From assembly GCA_963836785.1 (NCBI GenBank), contig CAWIKW010000004.1:262340-326339 (forward strand): a DNA stretch of 64,000 nt, read 5' to 3'. The notes beneath the pieces are model-generated. The model was not told where the DNA came from. It did not search any database and was given only the letters and a program-made list of their open reading frames with translations. Source of the stretch: DASQPR01 sp963836785. Its GTDB lineage: Bacteria; Actinomycetota; Actinomycetes; Mycobacteriales; Micromonosporaceae. Shown one piece after another: positions 8,439-17,415 of this stretch (positions are counted from its first letter, which is position 1; every line of letters starts with the position of its first letter). The translations under genes were made by a program, and so were the position numbers.

Positions 8439-10196
8439 TTACACCGAGTGCCCGATGGGGCTTTCCGCCTTGTGCAGTAACGGTGTGTAGCGAGCGGCGC
8501 CGCCGGCCGGCAGGGCCCATCCGTCCGATGCCGACACCAGTCGCGTATCCGGCCGTTCTAGCCACGCAAGGATCCGCTCGGTCTCCTCGGCGCTCGCCGC
8601 CGGCGTCGGTCCGGGCGCCGGGAGAACGGTCTCGGCCGAGGCGACGACGGCCGCGATCGTCGGTTGCGGGTGCTGTCGCGGCGGCGAGGTGGCGGCGCCG
8701 GCGAGACGGCCGTGGCGGATCACGGCGAACTCCCACCCGCCGATCTCGGCCGGTCGCGCCGCCACCAGCTCCGCGATCCGGGTCACCGAGGACAGGCGTT
8801 GCATCCGGATTGTCGCGCGGAGCAGCACCGCGAGCCGGTTGCGCAACGACGCCGCCTCCTCGTACCGGCGTCCGGCCGACAGCGCCTCGATGCGCGTCAT
8901 GAGGCCGGCCACCAGCGGCGAGACGTCCGCCAGCGCGGCCGTCCGCAGCGGGTCGACGGCGGCGGCCTCGTACGCATCGGTGGAAATGCGGTGCTCGCAC
9001 GGCGCCGCACACCGCTGCAACTCGGCCAGGGCGCAGGCGGCCACCGTCGTGCGCACCGACAACCGGAGGGCGCACGGCCGCAGTGGGATCGCGGCGTGGA
9101 TGGCGTCGGCGGCCAGCCCGGCCGATCGCGGCGTCGGGAACGGTCCGAGATAGGTCGCGCGGTCGTTTTGCACCGTCCGGACGACCGACAGCCGGGGGTA
9201 GGCCTCGTTCGTCAGCTTCAACCAGTGGGTGCGTTCCGGGAACTTCGACCGCCGGTTGTACGGCGGCTTGTGCGCGGCGATCAGTCGCAGCTCGCGGACC
9301 TCGGCCTCGAGCGAATGAGCGCATTCGATCGCCTCGACGCGGACGGCTGCGTTCAGCATCTCGGAGATCCGGGCGCGCTTCTCGGCCGCCGTGAAGTAGG
9401 ACTTGACCCGCGTCGCGATCGTCTTCGACACGCCGACATAGAGCGGGCGTTCGTCGACGGCACGGAACACGTACACCCCCGTCGTGTTGGGCAAGCCGTC
9501 CGCGAGATGGCGCTTGCGGCGCTGCGTCTCGGTGACCGCCTTGGCGAACTCGATGGTGTCGCCGAGGGTGAACACCCCGTAGCTGCCCAGCCGACCGAAC
9601 AACGCATGGAGCACATCGACGGTGGCCCGAGCGTCGTCGAGCGCGCGGTGGCTCGGCGGCCGAGCCCCGTAGAACGAGGCCAGCGTGCTCAGTTTGTGGT
9701 TGGGGACCTCGTCGCGGGTGAGCGCCCGCCGGGCGATCGCGACCGTGTCGAGCACCTTCGGCTGCGGCCAGGGGTAGCCGAACTTCGCGCATGCCGCCTT
9801 GAGAAACCCGATGTCGTACGGCGCATTGTGGGCAACGAGCACGGCTCCGCGCGCGAACTCGAGAAACGCCGGCAGCGCCTCTTCCAGCCGCGGCGCGGGC
9901 GCGATCATCGCCTCCGTGATCCCGGTCAGCACGGTGACGAACGGCGGGATCGGCTGCCCGGGATTGACCAGCGTGCCGAACTCGCCCAGCTCCTCGCCGC
10001 CGCAGGCCTTGACCGCGCCGATCTCCGTGATGCCGCAATCGTCCGGTGTGCCCCCGGTTGTCTCCAGGTCGACGACCACGAACGTTGTCTGCTGGAGGGA
10101 CATCGCCAGGGGATCGCCGAGCAGAGCGTCAAACGTCTCCTGGACATATCGCGGCGGCGCGGGCTTGACCGCGGTCCGGGGCAGCAGGACCGGCAC
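8439..10196 (-). CDS. DEDDh exonuclease fused to a GIY-YIG/UvrC-like nuclease region (Rv2191-like)
   Basis: From GTG at 10196 the protein has 585 residues. Residues ~30-200 are a DnaQ-type 3'-5' exonuclease: VVVDLETTGG (DxE), VAHNAPYDIGFL and HRALDDARATVDVL (DEDDh). A UvrC-like GIY-YIG module follows (NTTGVYVFRAVDERPLYVGVSKTIATRV), then a UvrC-type Cys-containing region (AELQRCAAPCEH). Mycobacterial Rv2191 has the same fusion and also lies beside trpD. It probably acts in DNA repair or processing. The frame is open to 10373, but that would overlap the divergent NYN gene; a start between 10196 and 10106 fits homologues better. Confidence 0.9.
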   Translation of the reverse strand: MPVLLPRTAVKPAPPRYVQETFDALLGDPLAMSLQQTTFVVVDLETTGGTPDDCGITEIGAVKACGGEELGEFGTLVNPGQPIPPFVTVLTGITEAMIAPAPRLEEALPAFLEFARGAVLVAHNAPYDIGFLKAACAKFGYPWPQPKVLDTVAIARRALTRDEVPNHKLSTLASFYGARPPSHRALDDARATVDVLHALFGRLGSYGVFTLGDTIEFAKAVTETQRRKRHLADGLPNTTGVYVFRAVDERPLYVGVSKTIATRVKSYFTAAEKRARISEMLNAAVRVEAIECAHSLEAEVRELRLIAAHKPPYNRRSKFPERTHWLKLTNEAYPRLSVVRTVQNDRATYLGPFPTPRSAGLAADAIHAAIPLRPCALRLSVRTTVAACALAELQRCAAPCEHRISTDAYEAAAVDPLRTAALADVSPLVAGLMTRIEALSAGRRYEEAASLRNRLAVLLRATIRMQRLSSVTRIAELVAARPAEIGGWEFAVIRHGRLAGAATSPPRQHPQPTIAAVVASAETVLPAPGPTPAASAEETERILAWLERPDTRLVSASDGWALPAGGAARYTPLLHKAESPIGHSV

Positions 10197-10371
10197 TCGA
10201 CCCGACCCGTTCCGGCGGTCCCCGGGTGAGCTGGCCACGCCGGTCTCGGGTCGGTGCTCCGCCTGCGCCACATCGGCACCATATGCACCACGTCCGACAC
10301 TTCGGCCGACGCGATCATGGGCGGCAAGATACCCGACGTCAAAATGGCCGCCACGGTGCGACACTTGGCGC

Positions 10372-11787
10372 ATGTCTGATCAGGCTGGCAGCGGTCGCTT
10401 CCCCGCGGGGGACGGCGCGCCGCCGGACGCGATCACGGCGCCCGATGCAGACGCGGCTGTCGAGGCCGCGCCGGACGCGACCGAGCCGGAGCCGGTGTTG
10501 CCGGAGCCGGTCCGTACCCGTGTCACCGCCCTGGCCGCATCCGCGATGGCGCAGCTACCGGCGGCGGAGATCCCGTCGCCGCTGCGCCGGGTCGCGAATT
10601 TCGCCCCGAATCGCCGCGCCCGGCTCGGCGGTCCGGCCATCCTCGCGCAGCTGGCCGCCGACCCGCTGTTTCGCCAGCGCATCGCGGCCAAGGTGTGGCC
10701 CGACGATGCCGACCTGGGCGCGGCGATCGGAGCCGGCGAGCCGGTGGCCGGCGCCGAACCGGTAGAAATTGCGGCGCTGGCCTATCTGCGCCGGCCAGCG
10801 GGCTGGCTGGACATGATCGACGCGGCGATCGATTCGGTGCGCGCCGACGTCGACTCGGCCGCGACCGAAGCGCAGTTCCGGGAGATCGAGGCTCGTGCCG
10901 CGCGTGCCGAGCACGAGCGGGCCGTCGCCCGGGTCGAGGCCGACAAGCTGCGGGACGAGTCGGGCCGGCTGCGCGAGGAGCTGGCCGCCATCCGTGACGA
11001 GTTGCGTGGCGTCGCGCGCGAGCTGCGGGAGGTGCGCACGCGCGAGCGCCGGTCGGCCGAGTTGCTCGCGATCGAGCGGGGTCGCATTGCGCGGACAGCC
11101 GCGGACCACGACGCCGAGGTACGCCGGCTGCGCGCGCGCCTCGCCGAGGCGGAGGACGCCGCCGGCGCGCAGCGATCGGCCGCCAGCCGCGCACGGCAGG
11201 TCGACGACGCGCGCCTGTGGCTGTTGCTCGAGACGATCGGCCAGGCGGCGAGCGGTCTGCGTCGTGAGTTGGCATTGGAGCCGGCGCAGTTGCTGCCGGC
11301 CGACGCGGTCGCGGATGAGTTCGCCGACCGGCCGGGCGGGAAGGACGCGGTCGGCGGTCGAGCCATGGATGCGAGCGATCCGGCCCGCCTCGACCAGCTG
11401 CTGGCGTTGCCGCGAGCGCACCTGATCATCGACGGCTACAACGTCACGAAGACCGGCTTCCCCGACATTTCGCTCGAACAGCAGCGCAATCGCCTGGTCA
11501 GTGCAATGGGCGGGCTCGCCGCCCAGACCGGCGCCGAGGTCACCGTCGTCTTCGACGGTGCCGATCGGGTCGTCGGCCTGCCGTCGCCGCCGCGCGGTGT
11601 CCGGGTGCTGTTCTCCCGTAAGGGCGAGTTGGCCGACGAACTCATCCGCCGGCTGGTGCGGGCCGAACCGGCCGGTCGCCCGATCATCGTGATCTCGACC
11701 GATCGGGAGGTGGCGGACGGGGTACGTCGCCACGGCGCCTACCCGTTGCCGTCCGAGGCGTTGCTACGCCGGATCGCCCGCGCCTGA
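10372..11787 (+). CDS. NYN/YacP-type PIN-like nuclease domain protein with coiled coil
   Basis: 471 residues. The N-terminal half is actinobacterium-specific (SPLRRVANFAPNRRARLGG). Residues ~160-270 are a long Arg/Glu/Ala coiled coil (DEVRRLRARLAEAEDAA type), probably for dimerisation. The C-terminal ~150 residues are a NYN domain: HLIIDGYNVTKTG, VTVVFDGADR, FSRKGELADELIRRLV and VISTDREVADGV, with conserved Asp residues expected to bind magnesium in an RNase active site. ATG at 10372 is chosen because upstream codons do not look coding. Homologues are annotated as RNA-binding or RNase-like; the target is unknown. Confidence 0.85.
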   Translation: MSDQAGSGRFPAGDGAPPDAITAPDADAAVEAAPDATEPEPVLPEPVRTRVTALAASAMAQLPAAEIPSPLRRVANFAPNRRARLGGPAILAQLAADPLFRQRIAAKVWPDDADLGAAIGAGEPVAGAEPVEIAALAYLRRPAGWLDMIDAAIDSVRADVDSAATEAQFREIEARAARAEHERAVARVEADKLRDESGRLREELAAIRDELRGVARELREVRTRERRSAELLAIERGRIARTAADHDAEVRRLRARLAEAEDAAGAQRSAASRARQVDDARLWLLLETIGQAASGLRRELALEPAQLLPADAVADEFADRPGGKDAVGGRAMDASDPARLDQLLALPRAHLIIDGYNVTKTGFPDISLEQQRNRLVSAMGGLAAQTGAEVTVVFDGADRVVGLPSPPRGVRVLFSRKGELADELIRRLVRAEPAGRPIIVISTDREVADGVRRHGAYPLPSEALLRRIARA

Positions 11788-11859
11788 CCATCGGTGAGAT
11801 CGCCGTTGGTGGTGTGACAGCGTCCCGGCGGTGCGGACCGCCCGGCCGCCCGGCGTCGG

Positions 11860-11865
11860 TACGCT
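11860..11865 (+). promoter_or_regulatory. -10 hexamer TACGCT, leaderless promoter of the M48 protease
   Basis: TACGCT ends 7 bases before the GTG at 11873, and no Shine-Dalgarno sequence precedes that GTG. Confidence 0.5.
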
Positions 11866-11872
11866 GGCTCGC

Positions 11873-13144
11873 GTGACCTCCCGAGCCTGGGCCATCGTCG
11901 TCCTGGTCGTCCTGGTGGCCGTGTTCGTCGCGGTGAGCGCCTGGACGATCCCGTGGCGCGAACGGCCGCCGTCGCGCGCCGACCAACTTGATGCCCTGGG
12001 CGACCTACCGGCCGAGCAGGTCGCGCGCGGCCGGGCGTTCTCGGCGGCCCGCCGGCCGGCGACGTACGCGTCGATGCTGGTCGGGCTGGCCGCGCTGCTC
12101 GCGCTCGGCCTGACCACCGCCGGGTCGCACGTGGTCGCGGCCGTCGGCTCGGTCTTCGGCGGCGGCTGGTATGCCGAGGCGATCCCGGGCGGTCTGGCGC
12201 TCGTGCTGCTCACGTCGATCGTCACACTGCCGTTCGCGGCCTGGCGGCATCGGGTGGCTCGCGATTTCGGGCTGTCCACGCAGGGCTGGCGTGGCTGGGC
12301 GGTCGACGTGCTGAAGGGCTACGCCGTGAGTCTGGTGCTCGGCGGCCTTGCGCTCGCCGGGTTCTTCGCGGTGGTACGGGCAACGCCGCGCACCTGGTGG
12401 GTCTGGGCCGCCGTCGGAGCGGCGGCGCTCGTCGTGCTGCTGTCCTTCGTGCTGCCGGTACTCATCGAGCCGGTGTTCAACAAGTTCACGCCGATGGCGG
12501 CTTCGCCGCTGCGAGCCGACCTGTTCGCGCTCGCGGCGGCGGACGGCGTACCGATCCGTGACGTACTCGTGGCCGACGCGTCCCGGCGGACGAACGCGGT
12601 CAACGCGTACGTCTCCGGATTCGGTGCCACCCGTCGCGTGGTCATTTACGACACGCTGCTCAACCAGGCAACCGAGGCTGAGGTCCGCAGCGTGGTGGCC
12701 CACGAACTCGGTCACGCCAAAGACAAGGACGTCCTGACCGGTACGGCGACCGGAGCGCTCAGCGTCGCCATCGCGGTCGTCGCGGTGTACGTGATCGGCG
12801 GCTGGACGGCACTCGTACACAACGCCGGGGCCACCGATATCGCGAGCCCCCGCGCGCTCGGGCTGCTCATGGCGATCGGCGCGGTCGCGGGCGCGGTGAG
12901 CTCGCCGTTGCAGAACGTCGTGTCGCGCCGCATCGAGGCGCGCGCCGACACGCACGCGCTGCGGCTGACCGGAGACGCGGTGTCGTTCGGGGCGATGCAG
13001 GCCCGGCTGGCCGAGGTGAACCTCGCGAACGTCGACCCGCGCCGGTTCGAATACCTGATGTTTGCGAGTCATCCGACGACCGTGCAGCGGATCGCGGCGG
13101 CACGCGTCTTCGGCCGCGACCGCGAAGCGGGCGTCGCAGCGTGA
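11873..13144 (+). CDS. M48 family (CAAX protease 1-like) membrane zinc metalloprotease
   Basis: 423 residues. The first segment is a membrane helix (WAIVVLVVLVAVFVAV), followed by several more, so the protein is polytopic. The zinc site is HELGH in VVAHELGHAKDKD with the third ligand Glu in EARADTHAL, the arrangement of Ste24/HtpX-type proteases. The FVLPVLIEPVFNKFTP loop is characteristic of the CAAX protease 1 group. Bacterial members clip membrane or misfolded proteins; actinobacteria are not known to make CAAX-prenylated proteins, so the substrate is unknown. The gene overlaps pimB' by GTGA, so the two are probably translated together. Confidence 0.93.
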   Translation: MTSRAWAIVVLVVLVAVFVAVSAWTIPWRERPPSRADQLDALGDLPAEQVARGRAFSAARRPATYASMLVGLAALLALGLTTAGSHVVAAVGSVFGGGWYAEAIPGGLALVLLTSIVTLPFAAWRHRVARDFGLSTQGWRGWAVDVLKGYAVSLVLGGLALAGFFAVVRATPRTWWVWAAVGAAALVVLLSFVLPVLIEPVFNKFTPMAASPLRADLFALAAADGVPIRDVLVADASRRTNAVNAYVSGFGATRRVVIYDTLLNQATEAEVRSVVAHELGHAKDKDVLTGTATGALSVAIAVVAVYVIGGWTALVHNAGATDIASPRALGLLMAIGAVAGAVSSPLQNVVSRRIEARADTHALRLTGDAVSFGAMQARLAEVNLANVDPRRFEYLMFASHPTTVQRIAAARVFGRDREAGVAA

Positions 13145-14271
13145 CCAAGACGCTGCTCGTCACGAACGATTTCCCGCCGCGTCCGGGCGGGATCCAGCAG
13201 TTCGTGCACAACCTGGCCGTACGTCAGCCGGCCGGCTCGGTCGTTGTCTACTGCTCGCAGTGGCGCGGCTCGGCCGAGTTCGACGCGGTCCAGCCGTTCC
13301 CGGTGATCCGCGAGGACACGAGCGTGCTGCTGCCGACGCCGCGGGTGGCTCGGCGGGCGGCCGCGATCGCGCGCGACCACGGGTGCGACACGGCGTGGTT
13401 CGGTGCGGCGGCGCCGCTGGCGCTGCTCGCCGACGGTCTCCGGCGACGGGCCGGCATCACCTGGGCGGTCGCGCAGACGCACGGTCACGAGGTCGGCTGG
13501 GCCGCGCTGCCGGGCGGTCGGGCCGCGTTGAAACGGATCGCGCGCGGCGTCGACGTCGTCACGTACCTGAGCGAATACCAGCGGGTACGGCTCGCGCCGC
13601 TGATGCACGGCCGCGCGACGATGCGTCACCTGGCGCCCGGCGTCGACGTCGACAAGTTCCGACCGGACATCGACGGCGCGGCCGTCCGGGAGCGGTACGG
13701 CCTCGGCGCCCGCCCGGTCGTCGTCTGCGTCTCGCGCCTCGTGCCGCGCAAGGGTCAGGACACGTTGATCCGTGCCTTTCCGGACGTCGTCCGCCAGGTG
13801 CCGGACGCCATGCTGCTGATCGTGAGCGGCGGACCGTATCGGGACAAGCTCAAGGCGCTGGCCCGGGAGTCCGGCGTCGGCGAGCACATCGTCTTCACCG
13901 GTTCGGTGCCGTACGACGAGTTGCCCACCTATTACGCGGCCGGCGACGTCTACGCCATGCCGTGCCGTACGCGCGGGAAAGTGTTGGACGTCGAAGGGCT
14001 CGGCATCGTCTACCTGGAGGCATCGGCGAGCGGCAAGCCGGTCGTGGCCGGCGACTCCGGCGGCGCACCGGATGCCGTGCTCGACGGCGAGACGGGCTAC
14101 GTCGTCGGTGGCCGAGACGTCACGACGCTCGCCAAACGGCTGGTCGAGTTGCTCGACGACCGCGGCCTCGCGGCGCGGATGGGCGCCGCCGGTCGCGCCT
14201 GGACCGAGGCGGAGTGGCGCTGGGATCTGCAAGCGGCCCGGATGACCGAGCTGATCGAGCGCCGCATCTAG
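13141..14271 (+). CDS. pimB': GDP-mannose-dependent phosphatidylinositol monomannoside alpha-1,6-mannosyltransferase
   Basis: 376 residues of a GT-B, family 4 glycosyltransferase. It starts with NDFPPRPGGIQQFVHNLA and contains WFGAAAPLALL, THGHEVGW, PGVDVDKFRP, VSRLVPRKGQDTLI and MPCRTRGKVLDVEGLGIVYLEASASG, which agree closely with mycobacterial PimB' (Rv2188c) from memory. The enzyme adds the second mannose to phosphatidylinositol monomannoside on the inner face of the membrane, the route to PIMs and lipomannan. GTG at 13141 overlaps the protease stop by four bases. fadD15 nearby and plsC downstream support an envelope-lipid context. Confidence 0.95.
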   Translation: MTKTLLVTNDFPPRPGGIQQFVHNLAVRQPAGSVVVYCSQWRGSAEFDAVQPFPVIREDTSVLLPTPRVARRAAAIARDHGCDTAWFGAAAPLALLADGLRRRAGITWAVAQTHGHEVGWAALPGGRAALKRIARGVDVVTYLSEYQRVRLAPLMHGRATMRHLAPGVDVDKFRPDIDGAAVRERYGLGARPVVVCVSRLVPRKGQDTLIRAFPDVVRQVPDAMLLIVSGGPYRDKLKALARESGVGEHIVFTGSVPYDELPTYYAAGDVYAMPCRTRGKVLDVEGLGIVYLEASASGKPVVAGDSGGAPDAVLDGETGYVVGGRDVTTLAKRLVELLDDRGLAARMGAAGRAWTEAEWRWDLQAARMTELIERRI

Positions 14272-14300
14272 CGACGCGTGATCCTGGCGCCCACCCTCGC

Positions 14301-14405
14301 CGCAACTTCCAGGAAGTCGCCGCCGTGGGCGGGCTCGGACCGGGCGACTTCCCGGAAGTCGCCGCCCTCGACGGACCCGGAACGGGCGACTTCCCGGAAG
14401 TTGCG
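14301..14405. repeat. Array of three ACTTCC/GGAAGT palindromes at 42-bp spacing, repeat family 2
   Basis: ACTTCC-n-GGAAGT cores occur at 14305, 14347 and 14389, exactly 42 bases apart, separated by CGCCGCC-containing spacers. The outer ends are also mirror images (CGCAACTTCC at the left, GGAAGTTGCG at the right). It lies between the convergent pimB' and response-regulator genes. A related single unit is at 43177-43226. Confidence 0.85.
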
Positions 14406-14445
14406 TGGATCTAGCGGCCGGTCGCCGGTGGCCGTACCGGCGCAG

Positions 14446-14484
14446 AAAAACGGGCCGCGCCCACAGCGGTGGGGGCGCGGCCCG
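14446..14484 (-). terminator. Rho-independent terminator of the response-regulator gene
   Basis: A perfect 12-bp stem CGGGCCGCGCCC/GGGCGCGGCCCG (14451-14462 with 14473-14484) is followed on the minus strand by five T residues (14450-14446). This is a textbook intrinsic terminator for the gene ending at 14520. Confidence 0.9.
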
Positions 14485-14499
14485 CGGGTCGTTGCCGGG

Positions 14500-14531
14500 A
14501 GCGTCAGAACTTGGGAGCGTCAGAACTTGGG
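14500..14531. repeat. 16-bp perfect tandem duplication covering the stop codon of the response regulator
   Basis: AGCGTCAGAACTTGGG occurs twice in direct succession (14500-14515, 14516-14531). The second copy contains the true stop (TCA at 14520-14522) and the last codons; the first is a copy just outside the gene. Confidence 0.9.
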
Positions 14532-15188
14532 CGTGTCCGGCGCTTCCAGAAGGCCGAGACGCAACGCCGTCATGAGCGCCTGCGCCCGGTTGGCCGCGCC
14601 GAGCTTCTCGTAGAGCTTCGAGATGTGCGTCTTGGCCGTCGATTCGCTGACGAACAGCTGCTTGGCGATGCCGGCCACGCTCATGCCGTCGGCCAGCAGG
14701 CGCAGCACCTGGCCTTCGCGCGGCGACAGCTGCGGTCCGCTCGGGGCGAGGCGCCGCTTCATCGCCTCGGCCAGGTCGGCCGCCGTGAACGCGCTCGGCG
14801 CCGACGCGGCGTGCCGGGCGGCCGCAACGACCTCGTCCGCCGGTGCGGTCTTCGGCACGAACGCGCTCGCGCCCGCCTCCAACGCGCCGAAGAGCTGGTC
14901 GTCGCCGGCGTACATGGTCAGCACGACGATGCCCATCGTCGTGCTCGCCTTGCGCAGCGCGCGCGTTGCCTCGAGTCCGCTGCCGTCGGGCAGGCGGAGG
15001 TCCATGATGACGACGTCGGGCTGGAGATTGCCCGCCTGCCGGACGGCATCGGCCGCGGTCGCCGCCTCGCCGATCACCTCGAACTGTCGGTCGCGCTCGA
15101 ACGCGTGGCGCAAGCCCTTGCGGATGAGATCGTGATCGTCGACGAGGAGCACCCGTGTTCGGGCCATTGGGGTCGTGCTAGTGGACAT
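14520..15188 (-). CDS. LuxR/NarL-type two-component response regulator
   Basis: 222 residues. The receiver domain (RVLLVDDHDLIRKGL, phospho-acceptor Asp in VIMDLRLPDG, LTMYAG, FVPKTAPADE) is followed by a GerE/LuxR helix-turn-helix (LSPREGQVLRLLADGMSVAGIAKQLFVSESTAKTHISKLYEKL). ATG at 15188 is chosen because GAGGGAG lies 11 bases upstream. The histidine kinase at 15251-16852 is transcribed in the same direction just before it and is the evident partner. A strong terminator follows. A perfect 19-bp palindrome between the two genes may be a binding site for this regulator. The signal sensed is not evident. Confidence 0.95.
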   Translation of the reverse strand: MSTSTTPMARTRVLLVDDHDLIRKGLRHAFERDRQFEVIGEAATAADAVRQAGNLQPDVVIMDLRLPDGSGLEATRALRKASTTMGIVVLTMYAGDDQLFGALEAGASAFVPKTAPADEVVAAARHAASAPSAFTAADLAEAMKRRLAPSGPQLSPREGQVLRLLADGMSVAGIAKQLFVSESTAKTHISKLYEKLGAANRAQALMTALRLGLLEAPDTPKF

Positions 15189-15230
15189 AGCCGGTTGTAC
15201 TCCCTCTACGCGGCACGGGCTGACCCATGG

Positions 15231-15249
15231 TGCCCTTCGCCGAAGGGCA
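15231..15249. promoter_or_regulatory. 19-bp perfect palindrome between kinase and response regulator
   Basis: TGCCCTTCG-C-CGAAGGGCA has 9-base arms and one central base, too tight for an RNA hairpin loop but typical of a dimeric operator. It sits one base after the kinase stop and 43 bases before the regulator start. Confidence 0.55.
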
Positions 15250-15250
15250 T

Positions 15251-16852
15251 TCATCTCACCCGGGGTGATGTTCCTATCACGATGGCCACCGTCGTGCCAC
15301 TGGGCTCCCGTGGTCGGACTTCCAACCGACCACGGATACGTTCCGCTCTCTCGGCCATGATCGCAAGACCGTAGCGGCCGTCCGGGCGCTGGTCAGCCAT
15401 ACCGTGACCATCATCTGAGACTTCGACCTGTGCGAATGGAGGGTCGACGGCGCAAGTTACCCACAGGTTCGCCGCGCCGGCGTGCTTGCGTGCGTTGGTG
15501 ATCGCTTCCTGGGCGATGCGCAGCAGCTCACCCTCGACCGCGGCCGGCAGGCGGGCCGTCGACTCGTCCAGCGACATGTGGACGCGGAGCCCGCCGGACG
15601 CGCCGACCGTGCGGGCGTACTCGGAGATGGCCGCCGCGAGACCGCCGTGGCGATCGACCTCACTGCGCAGCTCGAAGAGGGAAAGCCGCAGTTCAGTGAT
15701 CACGCGGGTGACCTCGGATCGCAGCGATCGCAGCTCGTTGGCGGCGTCGGTGGCGGCGTCCGGCAGCACCGCGAGCGTGTTGTCGATGCCGTATCCGACC
15801 ATCACGAGTTCCTGCGCCACGCCGTCGTGGATCTCGCGTGCCAGGCGCTGGCGCTCCTCGTTGGTCGCCAGCGATCGAACCTCGTCGAAGAGCAGGGCGG
15901 CCTCGAGGCGCAGGGCCGCGGGCGCGGCCAGCGCCGATACCCGATTGATCACGTCTCGGGGGTATGCGCCAGCTACGTCGCATTCGAGAGTCAACAATCC
16001 GACGGTACGGACTCCAGCCGCCAACGGGACCACGAGGACCGAAACGTCGCCGCCGGGATGCGTACGGGCCTGCGACGTGCTCCCGGTCTGCGGCAGCTGG
16101 TTCGCCCAGGCTTCGGAGATCATCGAATCGGCGTCGAGGGACGTCTCCCAGTCGATCCGCGTCGCGCCCGACTGGGCCAGCACTACGAGCCGGTTCCCGC
16201 CGCTCGCGCACATGACGGCGGCGCGATCGGACCGGGCCACGGTCCGTACGTCGTCGAGCAGATGCTCGGCCAGGCCACCCGGATCGAGCGTCGCCCCCGG
16301 CAGCTGGCGGGCCACCGTACGGAGCTGGGTCAGCAGGCGAGTCGCCTCCGCGTACGGCTGCGGCCGGTCACGCCGTTGGGCGAGCAGATCGCGGAGCACC
16401 GATGTGGCGGCGGCCGCGACGGCGGCCAACAGCACCCACTCGATCGACTCGGTCAGGTAGCCCCGGTCGTTGATCTGGTCATCGACCAAGCCGAGGACCG
16501 TCAACACGATGGCGGCGAGTGCCAGGAGCCCGGCGGCCTCGCGTCGGCGTCGCTGCATGGCGGCCGCCACCGGCGGCACCACGAGGTAGGGGAGCATCGC
16601 GCCGGCGGCCACTCCGGGTGGCGCGAACATGTGCGGATGGGCGTTGCGTACGACGAACTCGGCCGCGAAGCAGGTGATCACGATCTCGGACGCCCGGCCG
16701 AGCGGTGCGGCCGAGCGATCCGGCACCGCGGCCCACGACGGCAGCGACGCGATCGCCAACAACCCGGCGAACGCGATGATCCACGGCGAGCCGGTGGCGA
16801 GCAGACCGAGCACGGTCACGAGCGCGAGCACGGCGAATCGCCCGATGAGCAT
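15251..16852 (-). CDS. NarL-type sensor histidine kinase (HisKA_3)
   Basis: 533 residues from the first ATG. Membrane helices fill the first ~150 residues (RFAVLALVTVLGLLA, IIAFAGLLAIA, GLLALAAIVLTVLG), then a GAF-like region (~170-330). The HisKA_3 phospho-acceptor is in RQRLAREIHDGVAQEL, and the ATP-binding part has TNARKHA, DDGHGM and GLAIMAERAERI. It should autophosphorylate and pass phosphate to the adjacent LuxR-type regulator. The frame stays open upstream of the ATG for over 40 codons with plausible residues (TLTNTGQIPDYQVPPRAF), but without ATG, GTG or TTG, so the true N-terminus may be longer. Confidence 0.92.
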   Translation of the reverse strand: MLIGRFAVLALVTVLGLLATGSPWIIAFAGLLAIASLPSWAAVPDRSAAPLGRASEIVITCFAAEFVVRNAHPHMFAPPGVAAGAMLPYLVVPPVAAAMQRRRREAAGLLALAAIVLTVLGLVDDQINDRGYLTESIEWVLLAAVAAAATSVLRDLLAQRRDRPQPYAEATRLLTQLRTVARQLPGATLDPGGLAEHLLDDVRTVARSDRAAVMCASGGNRLVVLAQSGATRIDWETSLDADSMISEAWANQLPQTGSTSQARTHPGGDVSVLVVPLAAGVRTVGLLTLECDVAGAYPRDVINRVSALAAPAALRLEAALLFDEVRSLATNEERQRLAREIHDGVAQELVMVGYGIDNTLAVLPDAATDAANELRSLRSEVTRVITELRLSLFELRSEVDRHGGLAAAISEYARTVGASGGLRVHMSLDESTARLPAAVEGELLRIAQEAITNARKHAGAANLWVTCAVDPPFAQVEVSDDGHGMADQRPDGRYGLAIMAERAERIRGRLEVRPREPSGTTVAIVIGTSPRVR

Positions 16853-16971
16853 GAACGCGCGCGGCGGGACCTGGTAGTCCGGAATCTGACCGGTGTTGGT
16901 CAGCGTGGCCGGATCGGAGCGGAGCGTGGCCAGGCGCCGCTTGACGCCGCCGAGCGCACCGGCCGGTAGCG

Positions 16972-17415
16972 TTATCTGACCGGCCCGGCCGGCCGCCGGA
17001 TCGTACGCATCGCCGGGCGCGGGCTGACCGGTTGCCGGATCACCGGGTCTGCCGGGTCACCGTTTGCCCGGTCATCGGGGACCAGTGATCCGCTGGCTGC
17101 CGGGTCGTCGATCGCCGTATCCGCGGGCCAGGAGCGCGCCGCCCACACGGCCGGCGCGTCGTCGGGCCACCCGTCGTCGGACCCGACCCCCCGTCCGGAT
17201 TCGGCCAGCGGCGTCGTTACCGTCCAGTCCTCCTCGGACCAGACGCCGTCGTCCCACACGCCATGCGTCCGGGGCGTACGGCCATCGCCGTCCGCACCGC
17301 CCGCCGGGCGCGCGTCTCCGCCCGCCGTTGCATCCGGATCCGGCTGCTGATGAGCGAGGATCGGACCGCGTCGGTCCGGCGGTTCAGGCGTAGATCGCGG
17401 CGATCTCGTCGGCAT
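16972..17415 (-). CDS. Hypothetical acidic, Trp- and Pro-containing protein
   Basis: 147 residues with no recognised domain. The middle is acidic with repeated Trp-Asp patterns (HGVWDDGVWSEEDWTVTTPL, GWPDDAPAVWAARSWPAD), and both ends are rich in Pro, Arg and Asp, so most of it is probably disordered. Third codon positions are strongly G/C, which argues for translation. It overlaps the fadD15 end by 32 bases and stops about 120 bases before the kinase's first ATG, so it could form an operon with the two-component system. The start may lie further inside. A chance open frame cannot be excluded. Confidence 0.42.
   Translation of the reverse strand: MPTRSPRSTPEPPDRRGPILAHQQPDPDATAGGDARPAGGADGDGRTPRTHGVWDDGVWSEEDWTVTTPLAESGRGVGSDDGWPDDAPAVWAARSWPADTAIDDPAASGSLVPDDRANGDPADPVIRQPVSPRPAMRTIRRPAGPVR

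Noticed and set aside
14301..14405. The 42-bp repeat array considered as a CRISPR array
   Set aside because: Spacers are related to one another rather than unique, the core is only ~13 bases, and no cas gene is near.
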